64,000 nucleotides of DNA from Pseudodesulfovibrio aespoeensis Aspo-2 (GCF_000176915.2 NC_014844.1:1178001-1242000), one strand, 5' to 3'. Positions 18,263-28,398 are shown, counted from the stretch's first letter. The notes: generated by a model not told the origin, from the sequence alone. Numbers and translations: made by a program.

Positions 18263-19189
18263 TTAGAGGGCGTCCACCCGCAGAGGCTCGCCCTTTTCCG
18301 GGGCCAGCCGCAGGGAGAGGGCGTCCTTGGAGCAGGCCTCCACGCACACGCCGCAGCCCATGCACCGCTTGGCGCGGATAAAGGCCATGCCGCCCCGAAA
18401 GCCGATGGCCTTGAACTGGCACTTTTCGGCGCACAGGCCGCAGCCCACGCACGTCTCCTGGTCCACCTCGGCCAGGTAGCCGGACGAGCAGAGCATTTGC
18501 ACGCCCATGCGCTGGGCCTTCATGGCCCCGCAGCAGCAGGAGCAACAGTTGCAGATGGCGTAGAACCGGCCGAGCATGACATCCTTGAAAAAGGCGTGGG
18601 CCACATGGCCGCGCGCGTTCTCGGCCTTGAGGATGCGTACGGCCTCGTCCGTGTCGATCTCGCGCGTCTTGTCCGGGTGGTGTTCGAGCATGAAGGAGCA
18701 GAACGGCTCGCCCACCAGCAGGCAGACATCAATGGGCGTGCAGGGGTTCTTCATGCCCGCCCGGCACGGACAGTCGAGCAGGACGATTTTTTCGGGGTTG
18801 TTGAGCACAATCTCGCGGGCGCGGGTGTAGGGCAGCACCTGCTCGGAGACCGAGGTGTTGACCGCCCGGTCGAGCCGGATCAGTTTGGTCGCCTCGGCCA
18901 GGGGCAGGGCCTTGCCGTGGTAGGTGTCGGCAAAGGTGGGCTTTTCTTGACCGGGGTCGCCGGTCCGGCTTTGGTCCGTGGGCTGGAAAGGGGAGTGGCG
19001 GTCGAGCAGCAGGACCAGCGGGGCCATGAGGTATCGCCACCACGGTTTTTTGTCGCCCGCCATGCCGATATACTGGTAGGCGAAGCGGCCATAGAGATAG
19101 CCGTGCAGCCAGTCGATGAAGGGCATGCCCTGCTGGCGGGCCATACGGCGGTAGTTGATGGTGGACTGTTTTATGAAGGGTATGCGCAT
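18263..19189 (-). CDS. cysteine-rich 4Fe-4S ferredoxin-like protein
   Basis: 308 residues. The C-terminus has two classical clusters, CVGCGLCAEKC and CMGCGVCVEAC. Before them lie two unusual cysteine groups: residues 140-164 (CPCR, then Cys150, Cys156, Cys164) and 213-220 with the pattern CNCCSCCC. A hydrophobic stretch around residues 55-62 is too short to be a sure membrane segment. The function is unknown; the cysteine pattern suggests extra metal or Fe-S sites beyond a simple electron carrier. The ATG at 19189 is the first methionine; the ribosome site is weak. Confidence 0.82.
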   Translation of the reverse strand: MRIPFIKQSTINYRRMARQQGMPFIDWLHGYLYGRFAYQYIGMAGDKKPWWRYLMAPLVLLLDRHSPFQPTDQSRTGDPGQEKPTFADTYHGKALPLAEATKLIRLDRAVNTSVSEQVLPYTRAREIVLNNPEKIVLLDCPCRAGMKNPCTPIDVCLLVGEPFCSFMLEHHPDKTREIDTDEAVRILKAENARGHVAHAFFKDVMLGRFYAICNCCSCCCGAMKAQRMGVQMLCSSGYLAEVDQETCVGCGLCAEKCQFKAIGFRGGMAFIRAKRCMGCGVCVEACSKDALSLRLAPEKGEPLRVDAL

Positions 19190-19286
19190 GGTGGTCCGCC
19201 GTGTTTTTTTTGGGTGAGACTTTGGTGCCAAAGTGTACCCTTGGGGAGGATAAAGTCAATGGTCCTGCGCATCACGCTTCAGGGCA

Positions 19287-19322
19287 ACGAAAAAGGGGAA
19301 GCCCGGTTTGCGGACTTCCCCT
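19287..19322 (-). terminator. terminator of typA
   Basis: A 12-bp stem (AGGGGAAGCCCG, one mismatch) followed on the reverse strand by TTTTTCG. Confidence 0.8.
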
Positions 19323-19343
19323 GTGTTTTCTTTCGGGCTCGGT

Positions 19344-21182
19344 CTAGTCGGTCTTTTTCTTCTTGCCATCCTCGCGGTGGCGGACCAGGGCCGAGAGCTG
19401 CTGCTTGCGCAGTCGGATGGATTTGGGGGTGACCTCCACCAGTTCGTCGTCCTTGATGAAGTTCAGGGCGTATTCCAGGGTCATGGTCTTGACCGGGGTG
19501 AGGGTGACGGCCTCGTCCTTGCCCGAGGCGCGCATGTTGGTCAGCTTCTTCTCTTTGGCCGGGTTGACGTTGATGTCGTTTTCCCGGTTGTGCTCGCCGA
19601 TGATCATGCCCTCGTAGATGGGCTCGCCGGGCAGGATGAAAATGCGGCCCCGCGGCTCCAGGTTGAACAGGCCGTAGGCCACGCCCTTGCCCGAGCGGTC
19701 GGCCACCAGGGAGCCGGTGTAGCGCGTGGCGAAGTCGCCCCGGTACTCGCCGTAGCCCTCAAGGTAGGAGTTCATGATGCCGGTGCCCTTGGTGTCGGTC
19801 AGGAACTCGTCGCGGTAGCCGATGAGCGAGCGCGACGGGACCGAGAATTCGAGGCGCACGCGGCCCGTGCCGTGGTTGACCATGTTGGTCATGCGCGCCT
19901 TGCGGGCCGAGAGTTTCTCGGTGACGATGCCCATGAAGGCCTCGTCGCAGTCCACATAGAGGTGCTCGATGGGTTCGAGTTTGACGCCGTCCGTATGCTT
20001 GTAGATGACTTCGGGGCGGCCCACGGAAAGCTCGAAGCCCTCGCGGCGCATCTGCTCCACGAGGATCGCCATCTGGAACTCGCCGCGCCCTTTGACGATG
20101 AACGCCTCGCGGGTGTCGGTCATCTCCACCTGAATGGCGACGTTGAGCAGGGTCTCCTTGAACAGCCGGTCGCGGATCTTGCCCGCCTGGACCAGCTTGC
20201 CCTCGGTGCCTGCCAGGGGCGAGGTGTTGATGCCGAACTTCATGGACACGGTGGGTTCGTCCACGGTGATGCGCGGCAGGGCCTTGGGGCTTTCCTTGGT
20301 GCAGATGGTGTCGCCGATGTGCACATCCTCGATGCCAGCGATGACCACGATGTCGCCCGGTATGCAGGTCTCGGTGGAGACCACCTTGAGGCCGTCGTAG
20401 GTCTGGAGCTTGGTCAGCTTGAGGGAAATGGGCTTGCCGTCCTTGGGCAGGCAGACCAGGGCGTCGTTGGAGCGGACCTTGCCGTGGTGGACCTTGCCGA
20501 TGGCCAGACGGCCCACGTAGTCGGAGTAGGAGAGGTCGGACACGAGCATCTGGAAGGGCTCTTCGGGGTCATGCACCGGGCCGGGCACCTTGTCGATGAT
20601 CATGTCGAGCAGGATGTGCAGGTTTTCGCCGCGCTCCTCGGCCGTCTTCATGGCAATGCCGTCGCGGCCAATGGCGTAGAGCAGGGGGAAGTCCACCTGA
20701 TCCTCGCGGGCGTCCAGGTCGATGAACAGGTCGTAGATTTCGTCGAGCACCTCGGCGGGGCGGGCGTCCTGCCGGTCCACCTTGTTGACCACGACCATGA
20801 GGGCCAGCCGCTGCTCAAGCGCCTTCTTGAGCACGAAGCGGGTCTGGGGGAGCGGGCCTTCGGAGGCGTCCACCAGCAGGATGGCGCCATCGGCCATGGA
20901 CAGGGAGCGCTCCACCTCGCCGCCGAAGTCGGCGTGGCCGGGGGTGTCGATGATGTTGATCTTGACGCCCTTCCAGGTGACCGAACAGTTCTTGGCGGAG
21001 ATGGTGATGCCGCGTTCGCGTTCAAGGTCCATGGAGTCCATGATGCGGTCGTCCACGTTCTGGCCTTCGCGGAACAGGCCGGACTGTTTGAACAGGGCGT
21101 CCACCAGGGTGGTCTTGCCATGGTCGACGTGGGCGATGATTGCGATATTGCGAATTTTTTCGTTGATGATTCTGGTGCTCAT
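19344..21182 (-). CDS. typA: ribosome-associated translational GTPase TypA/BipA
   Basis: 612 residues, standard length. G motifs are [32 protein letters not shown] and VNKVDR; the EF-G-like domains and the TypA-specific C-terminus follow. It binds the 70S ribosome and supports 50S assembly and stress adaptation. GGAG precedes the ATG at 21182. The C-terminus ends in a lysine-rich KKKKTD. Monocistronic, divergent from the amino acid permease. Confidence 0.96.
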   Translation of the reverse strand: MSTRIINEKIRNIAIIAHVDHGKTTLVDALFKQSGLFREGQNVDDRIMDSMDLERERGITISAKNCSVTWKGVKINIIDTPGHADFGGEVERSLSMADGAILLVDASEGPLPQTRFVLKKALEQRLALMVVVNKVDRQDARPAEVLDEIYDLFIDLDAREDQVDFPLLYAIGRDGIAMKTAEERGENLHILLDMIIDKVPGPVHDPEEPFQMLVSDLSYSDYVGRLAIGKVHHGKVRSNDALVCLPKDGKPISLKLTKLQTYDGLKVVSTETCIPGDIVVIAGIEDVHIGDTICTKESPKALPRITVDEPTVSMKFGINTSPLAGTEGKLVQAGKIRDRLFKETLLNVAIQVEMTDTREAFIVKGRGEFQMAILVEQMRREGFELSVGRPEVIYKHTDGVKLEPIEHLYVDCDEAFMGIVTEKLSARKARMTNMVNHGTGRVRLEFSVPSRSLIGYRDEFLTDTKGTGIMNSYLEGYGEYRGDFATRYTGSLVADRSGKGVAYGLFNLEPRGRIFILPGEPIYEGMIIGEHNRENDINVNPAKEKKLTNMRASGKDEAVTLTPVKTMTLEYALNFIKDDELVEVTPKSIRLRKQQLSALVRHREDGKKKKTD

Positions 21183-21359
21183 TGTGACTCCGGTATCCAG
21201 TATATAGTAATGGGCGCATGTGCGCAGGCAAGCGGTTAGCCGAAACCGTGAGGGCTGGCAAGCGGAGAATGCGTGTCGGGCAAGAAATCCTTTTGATTCC
21301 GAAGAAAAATGCGATAGCTTGGGCGCGTCCCGATTCTGCCACCTCACACGGAGATCCGC

Positions 21360-22589
21360 ATGGCTCAAAGCTCCCCCTCCACCGGCAAAGTCATTACCAC
21401 CTCGCTCATCGTCACCGGCAACATGCTCGGCGCTGGCATCCTGGCCCTGCCCGTCGATCTTGGTCCGGCGGGGCTTTTTCCGGCAGTGCTGGGTGCCCTT
21501 GGCGTGTGGGCGCTCATGACCTGCACCGGGCTGATCATCGCGCGCCAACCCTTTCTCGCCCAGAACAGGGACGCGGATCTGCCCACCTTCTTCGAGGTGG
21601 TGCTCGGCCCGGTGGGCAAGTGGGTCAGCGTGGCCGCCAACCTCGTCATCTTCTACGGGCTGCTCACGGCCTATCTGGCCGGGGTCGCCTCGGTGCTGGT
21701 GGAGTCGCTGGGGCTTGCCGTGCCCAGTTGGGTTGCCCTGGCGGGCTATTTCTGCATCGCCACGCTCTTTGCCTCGTTCGGCGATGTGGTCCTGCGCAAG
21801 GGCGCGACCGTGTTCATGACCATCATGTGGGGGCTTTTCGCCGTGCTGGTGGTCATGGTGGTGCCGCATTTTGAGGGCCACGGCGCGCGCGGGGTCGATC
21901 TCGTCTTTTTCACCTCGGCCCTGCCCATCCTGGTGGTGGCCTTCAACTTCCACAACGTCATCCCGACCCTGTGCCGGGTGCTCGACCACGACCGCCAGGC
22001 CATCACCCGGGCCATCTGGTTCGGCTCCGGCCTGGGCCTGACCATGACCCTGATCTGGACCGTGGCCGCCATGCTGACCCTGCCCATGGAGTCGGCCAAC
22101 GGCGTGGATATCATCTCGGCCTTCAAGTTGAACGAACCGGCCACCGTACCCCTGAGCCGACTGATCACCTCGAGGTTATTTCTCGATGTTTCCGTGGCCT
22201 TTGCCGTGGTGGCCATGACCACAGCCTATATGGCCACCGGCGTGGCCATGCTCAGCTTCCTGCGCGACGTGGGCGGGCGCATGGGCCGCAACCGGCTGGT
22301 TGTCTGGCTGACGGCCTTTGTGCCGCCCCTGCTTGTCGGCGCGCTGTATCCCAATATTTTCATCGACGCCCTGAATGTGGTGGGCGGCATCGGCGTGGGC
22401 AGCCTGTTCGGCATCCTGCCTGGACTGCTGCTCATCAGACAGGGCGAACCGGGATCGCGCAGGCGGCTGGCCGGATGGGGCATTGTCTGCTTCTTCTCCG
22501 TGGTCCTGCTGGTGGAGATCGCGCAGATGACGGGCCTTGTCCACATCACGCCGGATGTCGAGTACTGGAACGCCCGTCAGGGAAGGTGA
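21360..22589 (+). CDS. aromatic amino acid permease (HAAAP/TyrP family)
   Basis: 409 residues with about eleven membrane helices. The first helix carries GNMLGAGILALPVDLGPAG, the unwound-helix motif of the hydroxy/aromatic amino acid permease family, which imports Tyr or Trp with protons. GGAG precedes the ATG. It ends 5 bp before the aspartase-like gene, so both are probably in one transcript. The exact substrate is not resolved, and import of aspartate or another amino acid for the lyase is possible. Confidence 0.85.
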   Translation: MAQSSPSTGKVITTSLIVTGNMLGAGILALPVDLGPAGLFPAVLGALGVWALMTCTGLIIARQPFLAQNRDADLPTFFEVVLGPVGKWVSVAANLVIFYGLLTAYLAGVASVLVESLGLAVPSWVALAGYFCIATLFASFGDVVLRKGATVFMTIMWGLFAVLVVMVVPHFEGHGARGVDLVFFTSALPILVVAFNFHNVIPTLCRVLDHDRQAITRAIWFGSGLGLTMTLIWTVAAMLTLPMESANGVDIISAFKLNEPATVPLSRLITSRLFLDVSVAFAVVAMTTAYMATGVAMLSFLRDVGGRMGRNRLVVWLTAFVPPLLVGALYPNIFIDALNVVGGIGVGSLFGILPGLLLIRQGEPGSRRRLAGWGIVCFFSVVLLVEIAQMTGLVHITPDVEYWNARQGR

Positions 22590-22594
22590 ACCCC

Positions 22595-24007
22595 ATGACC
22601 AGCGGATTCAGACTGGAGCACGACAGCCTGGGCGAGATGCCGGTCCCGGCAGAGGCCTACTACGGCATCCAGACCCTGCGGGCCAGGGACAACTTTCACA
22701 TCACGGGCATCACCATGGCCCACTATCCCCGGTTCATCACCGCCCTGGCCCACGTCAAGCACGCCGCGGCCATGGCCAATGCCTCCCTGGGGCTGCTCGA
22801 CGAGCGCAAGAGCCGGGCCATCGGACGCGCCTGCGAGGAGATGGTCTCGGGCCTGCTGCACGACCAGTTCGTGGTGGACGTGGTGCAGGGCGGGGCCGGC
22901 ACCTCGGCCAACATGAACGCCAACGAGGTCATCTGCAACCGCGCCCTGGAGCTGCTGGGCCACGAGCGCGGTCAGTACGAGTTCCTGCATCCGCTCAACG
23001 ACGTGAACATGTCCCAGTCCACCAACGACGTGTATCCCTCGGCCCTCAACATCGCCCTGATCTTTGACCTGCGCGAGCTGATCGAGGCCATGGAGCATCT
23101 GCGCAAGGCGTTTCGGCGCAAGGGCGAGGAATTCGCGGACGTGATCAAGATGGGGCGCACCCAGCTTCAGGACGCGGTGCCCATGACTCTGGGCCAGGAG
23201 TTCACGGCCTGGTCGGTGACCATCGGCGAGGACGTGCAGCGCGTGGACGAGGCCGAGGACCTGGTCTACGAGATCAACATGGGGGCCACGGCCATCGGCA
23301 CCAGCCTCAACGCCCATCCCGACTACACCCGCACCGTGACCGAGAAGCTGGTGGAGATCACCACCCTCAAGCTCGTCTCGTCGCCCGATCTGGTGGAGGC
23401 CACCCAGGACACCGGAGTCTATGTCCAGCTCTCGGGCGTGCTCAAGCGGGTGGCGGTCAAGCTCTCCAAGATATGCAACGACCTGCGCCTGCTCTCCAGC
23501 GGCCCCAGGTGCGGGCTGAACGAGATCAACCTGCCGGCCATGCAGCCCGGCTCGTCCATCATGCCGGGCAAGGTCAACCCGGTCATTCCGGAGGTGGTCA
23601 ATCAGGTGGCATTTGCGGTCATCGGCCATGATGTCACGGTGTCCATGGCCAGCGAGGCCGGACAGCTCGAACTCAACGTCATGGAGCCGGTCATCGCCTT
23701 TTCCCTGTTCCAGACCATCAACATGCTCAGGCGCGCCTGTCTGACCCTGGCCGACAAATGCGTGTCCGGCATCACGGCCAACCGCGAGCGGTGCCGGGAG
23801 CTGGTGGAGAATTCCATCGGGCTGGTCACGGCCCTCAACCCGCACATCGGCTACGAGAAATCAGCCGAGATCGCCAAGGAGGCCATGCGCACTGGCGGCT
23901 CGGTCTACGACATCGTGCTCCAGAAGGGGTATCTGAGCCGGGACGAGCTTGAGGACATCCTCAAGCCGGAGAACATGGTCAGGCCCAGGTACATGCCCCG
24001 CAAGTGA
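22595..24007 (+). CDS. aspA: aspartate ammonia-lyase (fumarase/aspartase superfamily)
   Basis: 470 residues. The superfamily signature GSSIMPGKVNP contains the catalytic serine loop; DVNMSQSTNDVYPSA and the TxxS-like GRTQLQDAVPMTLGQE region are also present. Aspartases cleave aspartate to fumarate and ammonia; fumarate would feed fumarate respiration or the partial citric acid cycle. Length and the signature favour aspartase over fumarase C, but the two are close. GGAAGG lies upstream, 5 bp after the permease stop. Confidence 0.88.
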   Translation: MTSGFRLEHDSLGEMPVPAEAYYGIQTLRARDNFHITGITMAHYPRFITALAHVKHAAAMANASLGLLDERKSRAIGRACEEMVSGLLHDQFVVDVVQGGAGTSANMNANEVICNRALELLGHERGQYEFLHPLNDVNMSQSTNDVYPSALNIALIFDLRELIEAMEHLRKAFRRKGEEFADVIKMGRTQLQDAVPMTLGQEFTAWSVTIGEDVQRVDEAEDLVYEINMGATAIGTSLNAHPDYTRTVTEKLVEITTLKLVSSPDLVEATQDTGVYVQLSGVLKRVAVKLSKICNDLRLLSSGPRCGLNEINLPAMQPGSSIMPGKVNPVIPEVVNQVAFAVIGHDVTVSMASEAGQLELNVMEPVIAFSLFQTINMLRRACLTLADKCVSGITANRERCRELVENSIGLVTALNPHIGYEKSAEIAKEAMRTGGSVYDIVLQKGYLSRDELEDILKPENMVRPRYMPRK

Positions 24008-24180
24008 CCCTTGACCCCTGCCAGGAGCTGTGTCCCTTTGCTGGGTATCAGTGCCCACTGTTGCGGCCCTTCAAATGGAGAGCATGGAACGAGTCAATCA
24101 GGCTCGAAACGCCGTGGCTCTTTGGCCCGCTTGCATTCCGGCCCGATCTGGCGTAATGCTCTAGACATTGTCGAGACTGT

Positions 24181-24205
24181 TTCCGGGCATCTCGCCCGGA
24201 ATTTT
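24181..24205 (+). terminator. terminator directly upstream of rlpA
   Basis: Stem TTCCGGGC / GCCCGGAA with an ATCTC loop followed by TTTT. It lies only 16 nt before the rlpA start and about 175 nt after aspA. It may end the aspA transcript or act as an attenuator in an rlpA leader. Confidence 0.65.
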
Positions 24206-24221
24206 CATCTGTGGAGGAGAC

Positions 24222-24980
24222 ATGCGCTGCATCAGAGCACTGTCGGTCGGTCTGGTTCTGCTGGCCGTGGCCGGGTGTGCCTCGCTCAACCCTTTCCCAA
24301 GCCACATCTATTCCACGCCGCCGAGCAGCCGCGACACGCCGGGACCAGTCACCCACGATCCCAAGACGAACCCCTATACGGTCCTTGGGCAGACCTATTA
24401 CCCGCTGACATCGGCCCAGGGCTACGACGAGGTGGGCGACGCCTCATGGTACGGCGAGGATTTTCACGGCAAGAAGACCGCCAACGGACAGATATATAAC
24501 ATGCACGGCATCTCGGCTGCGCACAAGACGTTGCCCCTTGGCACCAGGGTGCGCGTGACCAATCTTGAGAACGGGCGCAACGTGACCCTGGTCATCAATG
24601 ACCGTGGGCCGTTCGTGCGCGGGCGGATCATCGATCTTTCCCACGGGGCGGCGCGGCAGGTAGGCTCGGTGGAGCGCGGCGTGGTCCGGGTGCGCGTCAC
24701 GGCCCTGGATTCGCCGCCGGTCGAGCCGACGCGCTATGCCACTTCGGCCATCAAGTACTACCATGTGCGCGTGGGTGCCTTTGCCATCCGCTCCAACGCG
24801 GTCCGTGTCTACGACCAGCTGGTGGCCAGTGGCTACGGCGAGGCGCGGGTGAGTACGGTGGAGAGCAACGGCATGACCCTGCATGTGGTCCAGGCCGGGA
24901 GCTTTGTCAGCCGCGACAAGGCCGAGCAGGTGCTGGCCCGGCTCAAGCCGAGCTTTCCGGCCAGCTACATTGCCAGTTGA
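24222..24980 (+). CDS. rlpA: RlpA-type lytic transglycosylase lipoprotein with SPOR domain
   Basis: 252 residues. A lipoprotein signal peptide ends LLAVAGC, with Ala at +2, which favours the outer membrane. The double-psi beta-barrel has GDASWYGEDFHGKKTANGQ and VINDRGPFVRGRIIDLS, the catalytic face of RlpA. The C-terminal SPOR domain (YYHVRVGAFAIRSNA...) binds denuded peptidoglycan at septa. It would act on peptidoglycan in cell separation. GGAGGAG precedes the ATG at 24222. Confidence 0.93.
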   Translation: MRCIRALSVGLVLLAVAGCASLNPFPSHIYSTPPSSRDTPGPVTHDPKTNPYTVLGQTYYPLTSAQGYDEVGDASWYGEDFHGKKTANGQIYNMHGISAAHKTLPLGTRVRVTNLENGRNVTLVINDRGPFVRGRIIDLSHGAARQVGSVERGVVRVRVTALDSPPVEPTRYATSAIKYYHVRVGAFAIRSNAVRVYDQLVASGYGEARVSTVESNGMTLHVVQAGSFVSRDKAEQVLARLKPSFPASYIAS

Positions 24981-25015
24981 GCCTGACTGAGGCCGATGGA
25001 CCGTCAGGTACGAAG

Positions 25016-25047
25016 AACCCCGCGCACGAGCCATCGTGCGCGGGGTT
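25016..25047. terminator. bidirectional terminator
   Basis: Perfect 14-bp stem AACCCCGCGCACGA / TCGTGCGCGGGGTT with a GCCA loop, then ATTTC, between two convergent genes. Confidence 0.8.
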
Positions 25048-25084
25048 ATTTCACGTTGCGAACCGGTTGGCCGCTGCGGGTGGG

Positions 25085-25522
25085 CTACTGCTTGAGGTGC
25101 CAGACGCCCTTGTCGTCCCGCCAGGCCTTGGCCATGATGGACTCGCCGGTCTTTTCGTCCTTGATGACCACATCGCGGTAGACGCGGTTCTCGGCCATGT
25201 AAGGCTCCTTGGGCGTGGCCGAGTAGGTGCTGCCGGTGTCAGGGTTGGTCCAGCTGGAGGGCTGGCCGCTCCTGTTGGTTTCCAGGGTCCGCTGGACCTG
25301 GGCCTCGTCGTGCTTGTCCCACTCGTTGCCGACGATGTAGCCCATCAGGGTGCCGACGCCCGCGCCGACAGCCGCGCCGAGCAGCTTGTCCTTGAAGGTC
25401 AGGGCGCCGATGGTGGCACCGGCGAGGCCACCGACCGTGGCTCCCTGCTGGGCCTTGTTGGCGCAGCCGAAGCCGGCGACCAGAAAGCAGACGAGAAGGG
25501 TGATGACAGCGGTATGTTTCAT
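25085..25522 (-). CDS. glycine-zipper surface lipoprotein (17-kDa antigen-like)
   Basis: 145 residues. The signal peptide ends in the lipobox AGFGC. A glycine-zipper region follows (GGLAGATIGAL... GAAVGAGVGTLMGYIVG), as in SlyB/17-kDa-antigen lipoproteins, which associate with the outer membrane. The C-terminal half is a soluble region with charged residues. GGAAGG precedes the ATG. Divergent from the sensor kinase gene. Role is structural or stress-related by family, not shown here. Confidence 0.8.
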   Translation of the reverse strand: MKHTAVITLLVCFLVAGFGCANKAQQGATVGGLAGATIGALTFKDKLLGAAVGAGVGTLMGYIVGNEWDKHDEAQVQRTLETNRSGQPSSWTNPDTGSTYSATPKEPYMAENRVYRDVVIKDEKTGESIMAKAWRDDKGVWHLKQ

Positions 25523-25738
25523 TGGGTACCTTCCTTTGTTTTGGGTTGGTCTTATGATAGCCACATTCGGTACTCTTTGTACAGAATGGGGTGGGCCGTT
25601 TTTTGGGAGGCTATCACGGGCGCATGCTCTTGTCATGCCTCTGCGCAGATTTCAGGCCCGCCTTTTGCAGGACGCGAACCGGCCCGCGCCGATGCGCCCG
25701 TCGGACACTGACGCCGAAATCAGGATTGAGGAAAAACG

Positions 25739-28378
25739 ATGCTAAAAGCTCGATATATAATATTTTTTCTCTTTGCCATCTTCTGCCTGACGCCCGCTGC
25801 GGGGCAGGCCGAGATGGCCAAGAAGAACGTCCTCTATCTCAATTCGTACCACCGGGGCTACAAGTGGTCGGACGACATTTTCGATGGCGTGCGCTCTGTG
25901 CTTGAGGCCGGGCCGTACAAGATCGACCTTCAGATCGAATACATGGACATCAAGAAGTACCGGTACGAGGATGTCACCGGCATGCTCCTGCATTTGTACA
26001 TGGAGAAATTCCGGGGCGAGCGGTTTGATGTGGTGCTGGTCTCGGACAACGATGCCTTCAATTTCGCGACCTATTACCGCGAAGAGCTTTTTCCCGGCGT
26101 CCCCCTGGTCTTCTGCGGGGTCAACGCGCTGACCCCCCGCGACCTCGAAGTGGGCAACCTGACCGGCGTGGTGGAGAATTTCGACCTCTCCCTGACCCTG
26201 GACGTGGCCCGCAGGCTCCACCCGGACAAGAGACACATGGTCGTGGTGGGCGATGCGTCCACAGCCGGGCTCGCCATCAAGCGTCAGATCGAGGACGCCG
26301 TGCCCCGGTACGAGCCACAGCTGGTGGTGGACTACTGGACCCACCTCTCGCTGCCCGACGTGCTCGAAAGGGTCAGGCGGCTTCCGCCCGACACCTTCCT
26401 CTTCTTCATCCCCTACTATCAGACCATGGGGAATAATTTCTACACAGCCGAGGAGGTGATGGCGGCCATCTACGCCAATTCGAGCGTGCCCATCTACACG
26501 GCGTGGGAATTTCTCATCGGCCACGGCGCGGTGGGAGGGCGCGTCCTTTCGGGCTATCAGCACGGCCAGGCAGCGGCGGGCATGGTCCTTGAAATCCTCG
26601 GCGGCAAGTCTGTCGACGACATTCCCGTTGATCACGAATATGCCGGAGACTTTGTCTTTGATTACAACGTAATGGACCGGCTGAACCTGACCGAGGACAT
26701 GCTTCCGGAGGGCAGCCGCATCATCAATGCGCCCAAGGCCTTCTACGAACTGCCCAAGGAGCTGTTCTGGACCATCATGGTCAGCTTCGCGCTGCTGCTG
26801 GTGGTGACGGTGTTCCTGATCTTCGCCATGCTCGCGCGGCGCAAGGTGGAGCGCAAGATCAAGGACCAGCTCGCCTTCCAGGAAACGCTCATGGACACCG
26901 TGCCGCAGTTGCTCGCGTGGAAGGACATGAACGGGCGGTATCTCGGCGTCAACCGGGCCTTTGCCGAATTCTTCGGGTACAAGGATTCCGCGTTCGTCGT
27001 CTCCAAGACCACCCGCGAGGTCATCGTCGATAGCGAGTACGCCACGTGGGCCTTCAATGCGGACCAGCAGGCCATGCGCGACCCCGAGGCCGTGCGCAAG
27101 GTACGCCGCAAGCTCGAAGACGGGGCGGGCAACCAGGGGTGGCTTGAGATCAGCAAGGTGCCCATCCGCGACCAGTCGGGCCGGGTGGTGGGCCTGCTCA
27201 GCACGGCGGAGAACATCACCAAGGAGCACAACCTCGAAAAACAGCTCCTGCAATCGCAGAAAATGGAGGCCATCGGCACCCTGGCTGGCGGCATTGCGCA
27301 TGATTTCAACAATATCCTGACTTCCATTATCAATTCTACCGAGTTGGCCCTGGGCGATGTGGAGCCCGATTCCGTGACCCGGCGCGACCTGGAGCGCGTG
27401 CTCAAGGCCGCCCGGCGGGGAGGTCGCGTGGTCAAGCAGATCCTCGCCTTCAGCCGCCCCTCCACCGAGGGGTTTCGGTCCACGGACGTTGGCGCGGTGG
27501 TGTCCGAGGCCTTGGGATTTCTGGAGGCGTCCATGCCCAGCAACATCGCGGTCCGCTCGCTTGTGGCCCCGTCTCTTTCCTGCGTGCTGGCCGACCCCAC
27601 CCAGCTGCATCAGGTGGCCATGAACCTGTTCACCAACGCCTTCCACGCCCTGCGCGAGCAGGGCGGGGTCATTGAGGCGCGGGTGGAGCAGGTGCTTCTC
27701 GACGAGGACGAGGCTGGCGTCATCGGTCTGAACCACGGCTGGCATGTGCGTCTGACCATTGAGGACAACGGACCGGGCATCCCGCCGGAGATCGTGGACA
27801 AGATATTCGACCCGTTCTTCTCCACCAAGGACAAGACCGAAGGCACCGGGCTCGGACTGGCCGTGGTCCATGGCATCGTCAGGAGCCACAAGGGCGGGCT
27901 GCAGGTTTCGCCCAGAATCGGCGGCGGCACGGTCTTTGAGGTCTATCTGCCCAGAGCCGACGAGGCCGATGCCGAATGCCAGGCCCCGGCCAGCGACCGG
28001 GCGCGGCAGGGCGGCCACATCCTTTTTGTGGAGGATGACGAGGACCAACTCGATGCCACCCCGCGCCTGCTTGAGGTCATGGGCTACCAGGTGACGCCGG
28101 TGCGCAGCCCGGAGTCGGCCCTGGCCTTGGTCAGGATGTCCCCGTGCCCCTTTGACCTGCTCATTACCGATTACGACATGCCCGGCCTGAGCGGCACCCA
28201 GCTGGCCCGGCGGGTGGGCGATCTGGTGCCGCTGCTGCCGGTGATCCTGGTTTCCGGGCGTGAAGATGCCGCCATGGCGGCCTCGGACTTGCCCAATATC
28301 CGTCAGGTGGTTATCAAGCCATACGACAAGGATGATCTGGCAACCGCCATCGCCAGTGCCCTTGCTGTGGCAGGATGA
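25739..28378 (+). CDS. hybrid sensor histidine kinase with periplasmic binding-protein-like sensor (LurR partner candidate)
   Basis: 879 residues. A signal/anchor helix is followed by a periplasmic ABC_sub_bind-like domain (about 28-330: NVLYLNSYHRGYKWSDD), a membrane helix (about 342-365), a PAS domain, a HisKA domain with phospho-acceptor His521 in GGIAHDFNN, an ATPase domain (EDNGPGIPPE, GTGLGLAVVHG) and a C-terminal receiver with Asp811. It lies 20 bp before the sigma54 response regulator, so the two form a two-component system. In D. vulgaris a hybrid kinase gene (DVU3022) sits beside the lactate regulator LurR. The signal sensed is unknown; a small organic molecule is plausible. Confidence 0.9.
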   Translation: MLKARYIIFFLFAIFCLTPAAGQAEMAKKNVLYLNSYHRGYKWSDDIFDGVRSVLEAGPYKIDLQIEYMDIKKYRYEDVTGMLLHLYMEKFRGERFDVVLVSDNDAFNFATYYREELFPGVPLVFCGVNALTPRDLEVGNLTGVVENFDLSLTLDVARRLHPDKRHMVVVGDASTAGLAIKRQIEDAVPRYEPQLVVDYWTHLSLPDVLERVRRLPPDTFLFFIPYYQTMGNNFYTAEEVMAAIYANSSVPIYTAWEFLIGHGAVGGRVLSGYQHGQAAAGMVLEILGGKSVDDIPVDHEYAGDFVFDYNVMDRLNLTEDMLPEGSRIINAPKAFYELPKELFWTIMVSFALLLVVTVFLIFAMLARRKVERKIKDQLAFQETLMDTVPQLLAWKDMNGRYLGVNRAFAEFFGYKDSAFVVSKTTREVIVDSEYATWAFNADQQAMRDPEAVRKVRRKLEDGAGNQGWLEISKVPIRDQSGRVVGLLSTAENITKEHNLEKQLLQSQKMEAIGTLAGGIAHDFNNILTSIINSTELALGDVEPDSVTRRDLERVLKAARRGGRVVKQILAFSRPSTEGFRSTDVGAVVSEALGFLEASMPSNIAVRSLVAPSLSCVLADPTQLHQVAMNLFTNAFHALREQGGVIEARVEQVLLDEDEAGVIGLNHGWHVRLTIEDNGPGIPPEIVDKIFDPFFSTKDKTEGTGLGLAVVHGIVRSHKGGLQVSPRIGGGTVFEVYLPRADEADAECQAPASDRARQGGHILFVEDDEDQLDATPRLLEVMGYQVTPVRSPESALALVRMSPCPFDLLITDYDMPGLSGTQLARRVGDLVPLLPVILVSGREDAAMAASDLPNIRQVVIKPYDKDDLATAIASALAVAG

Positions 28379-28398
28379 TCTGAGATAGTGGAAGGGAC

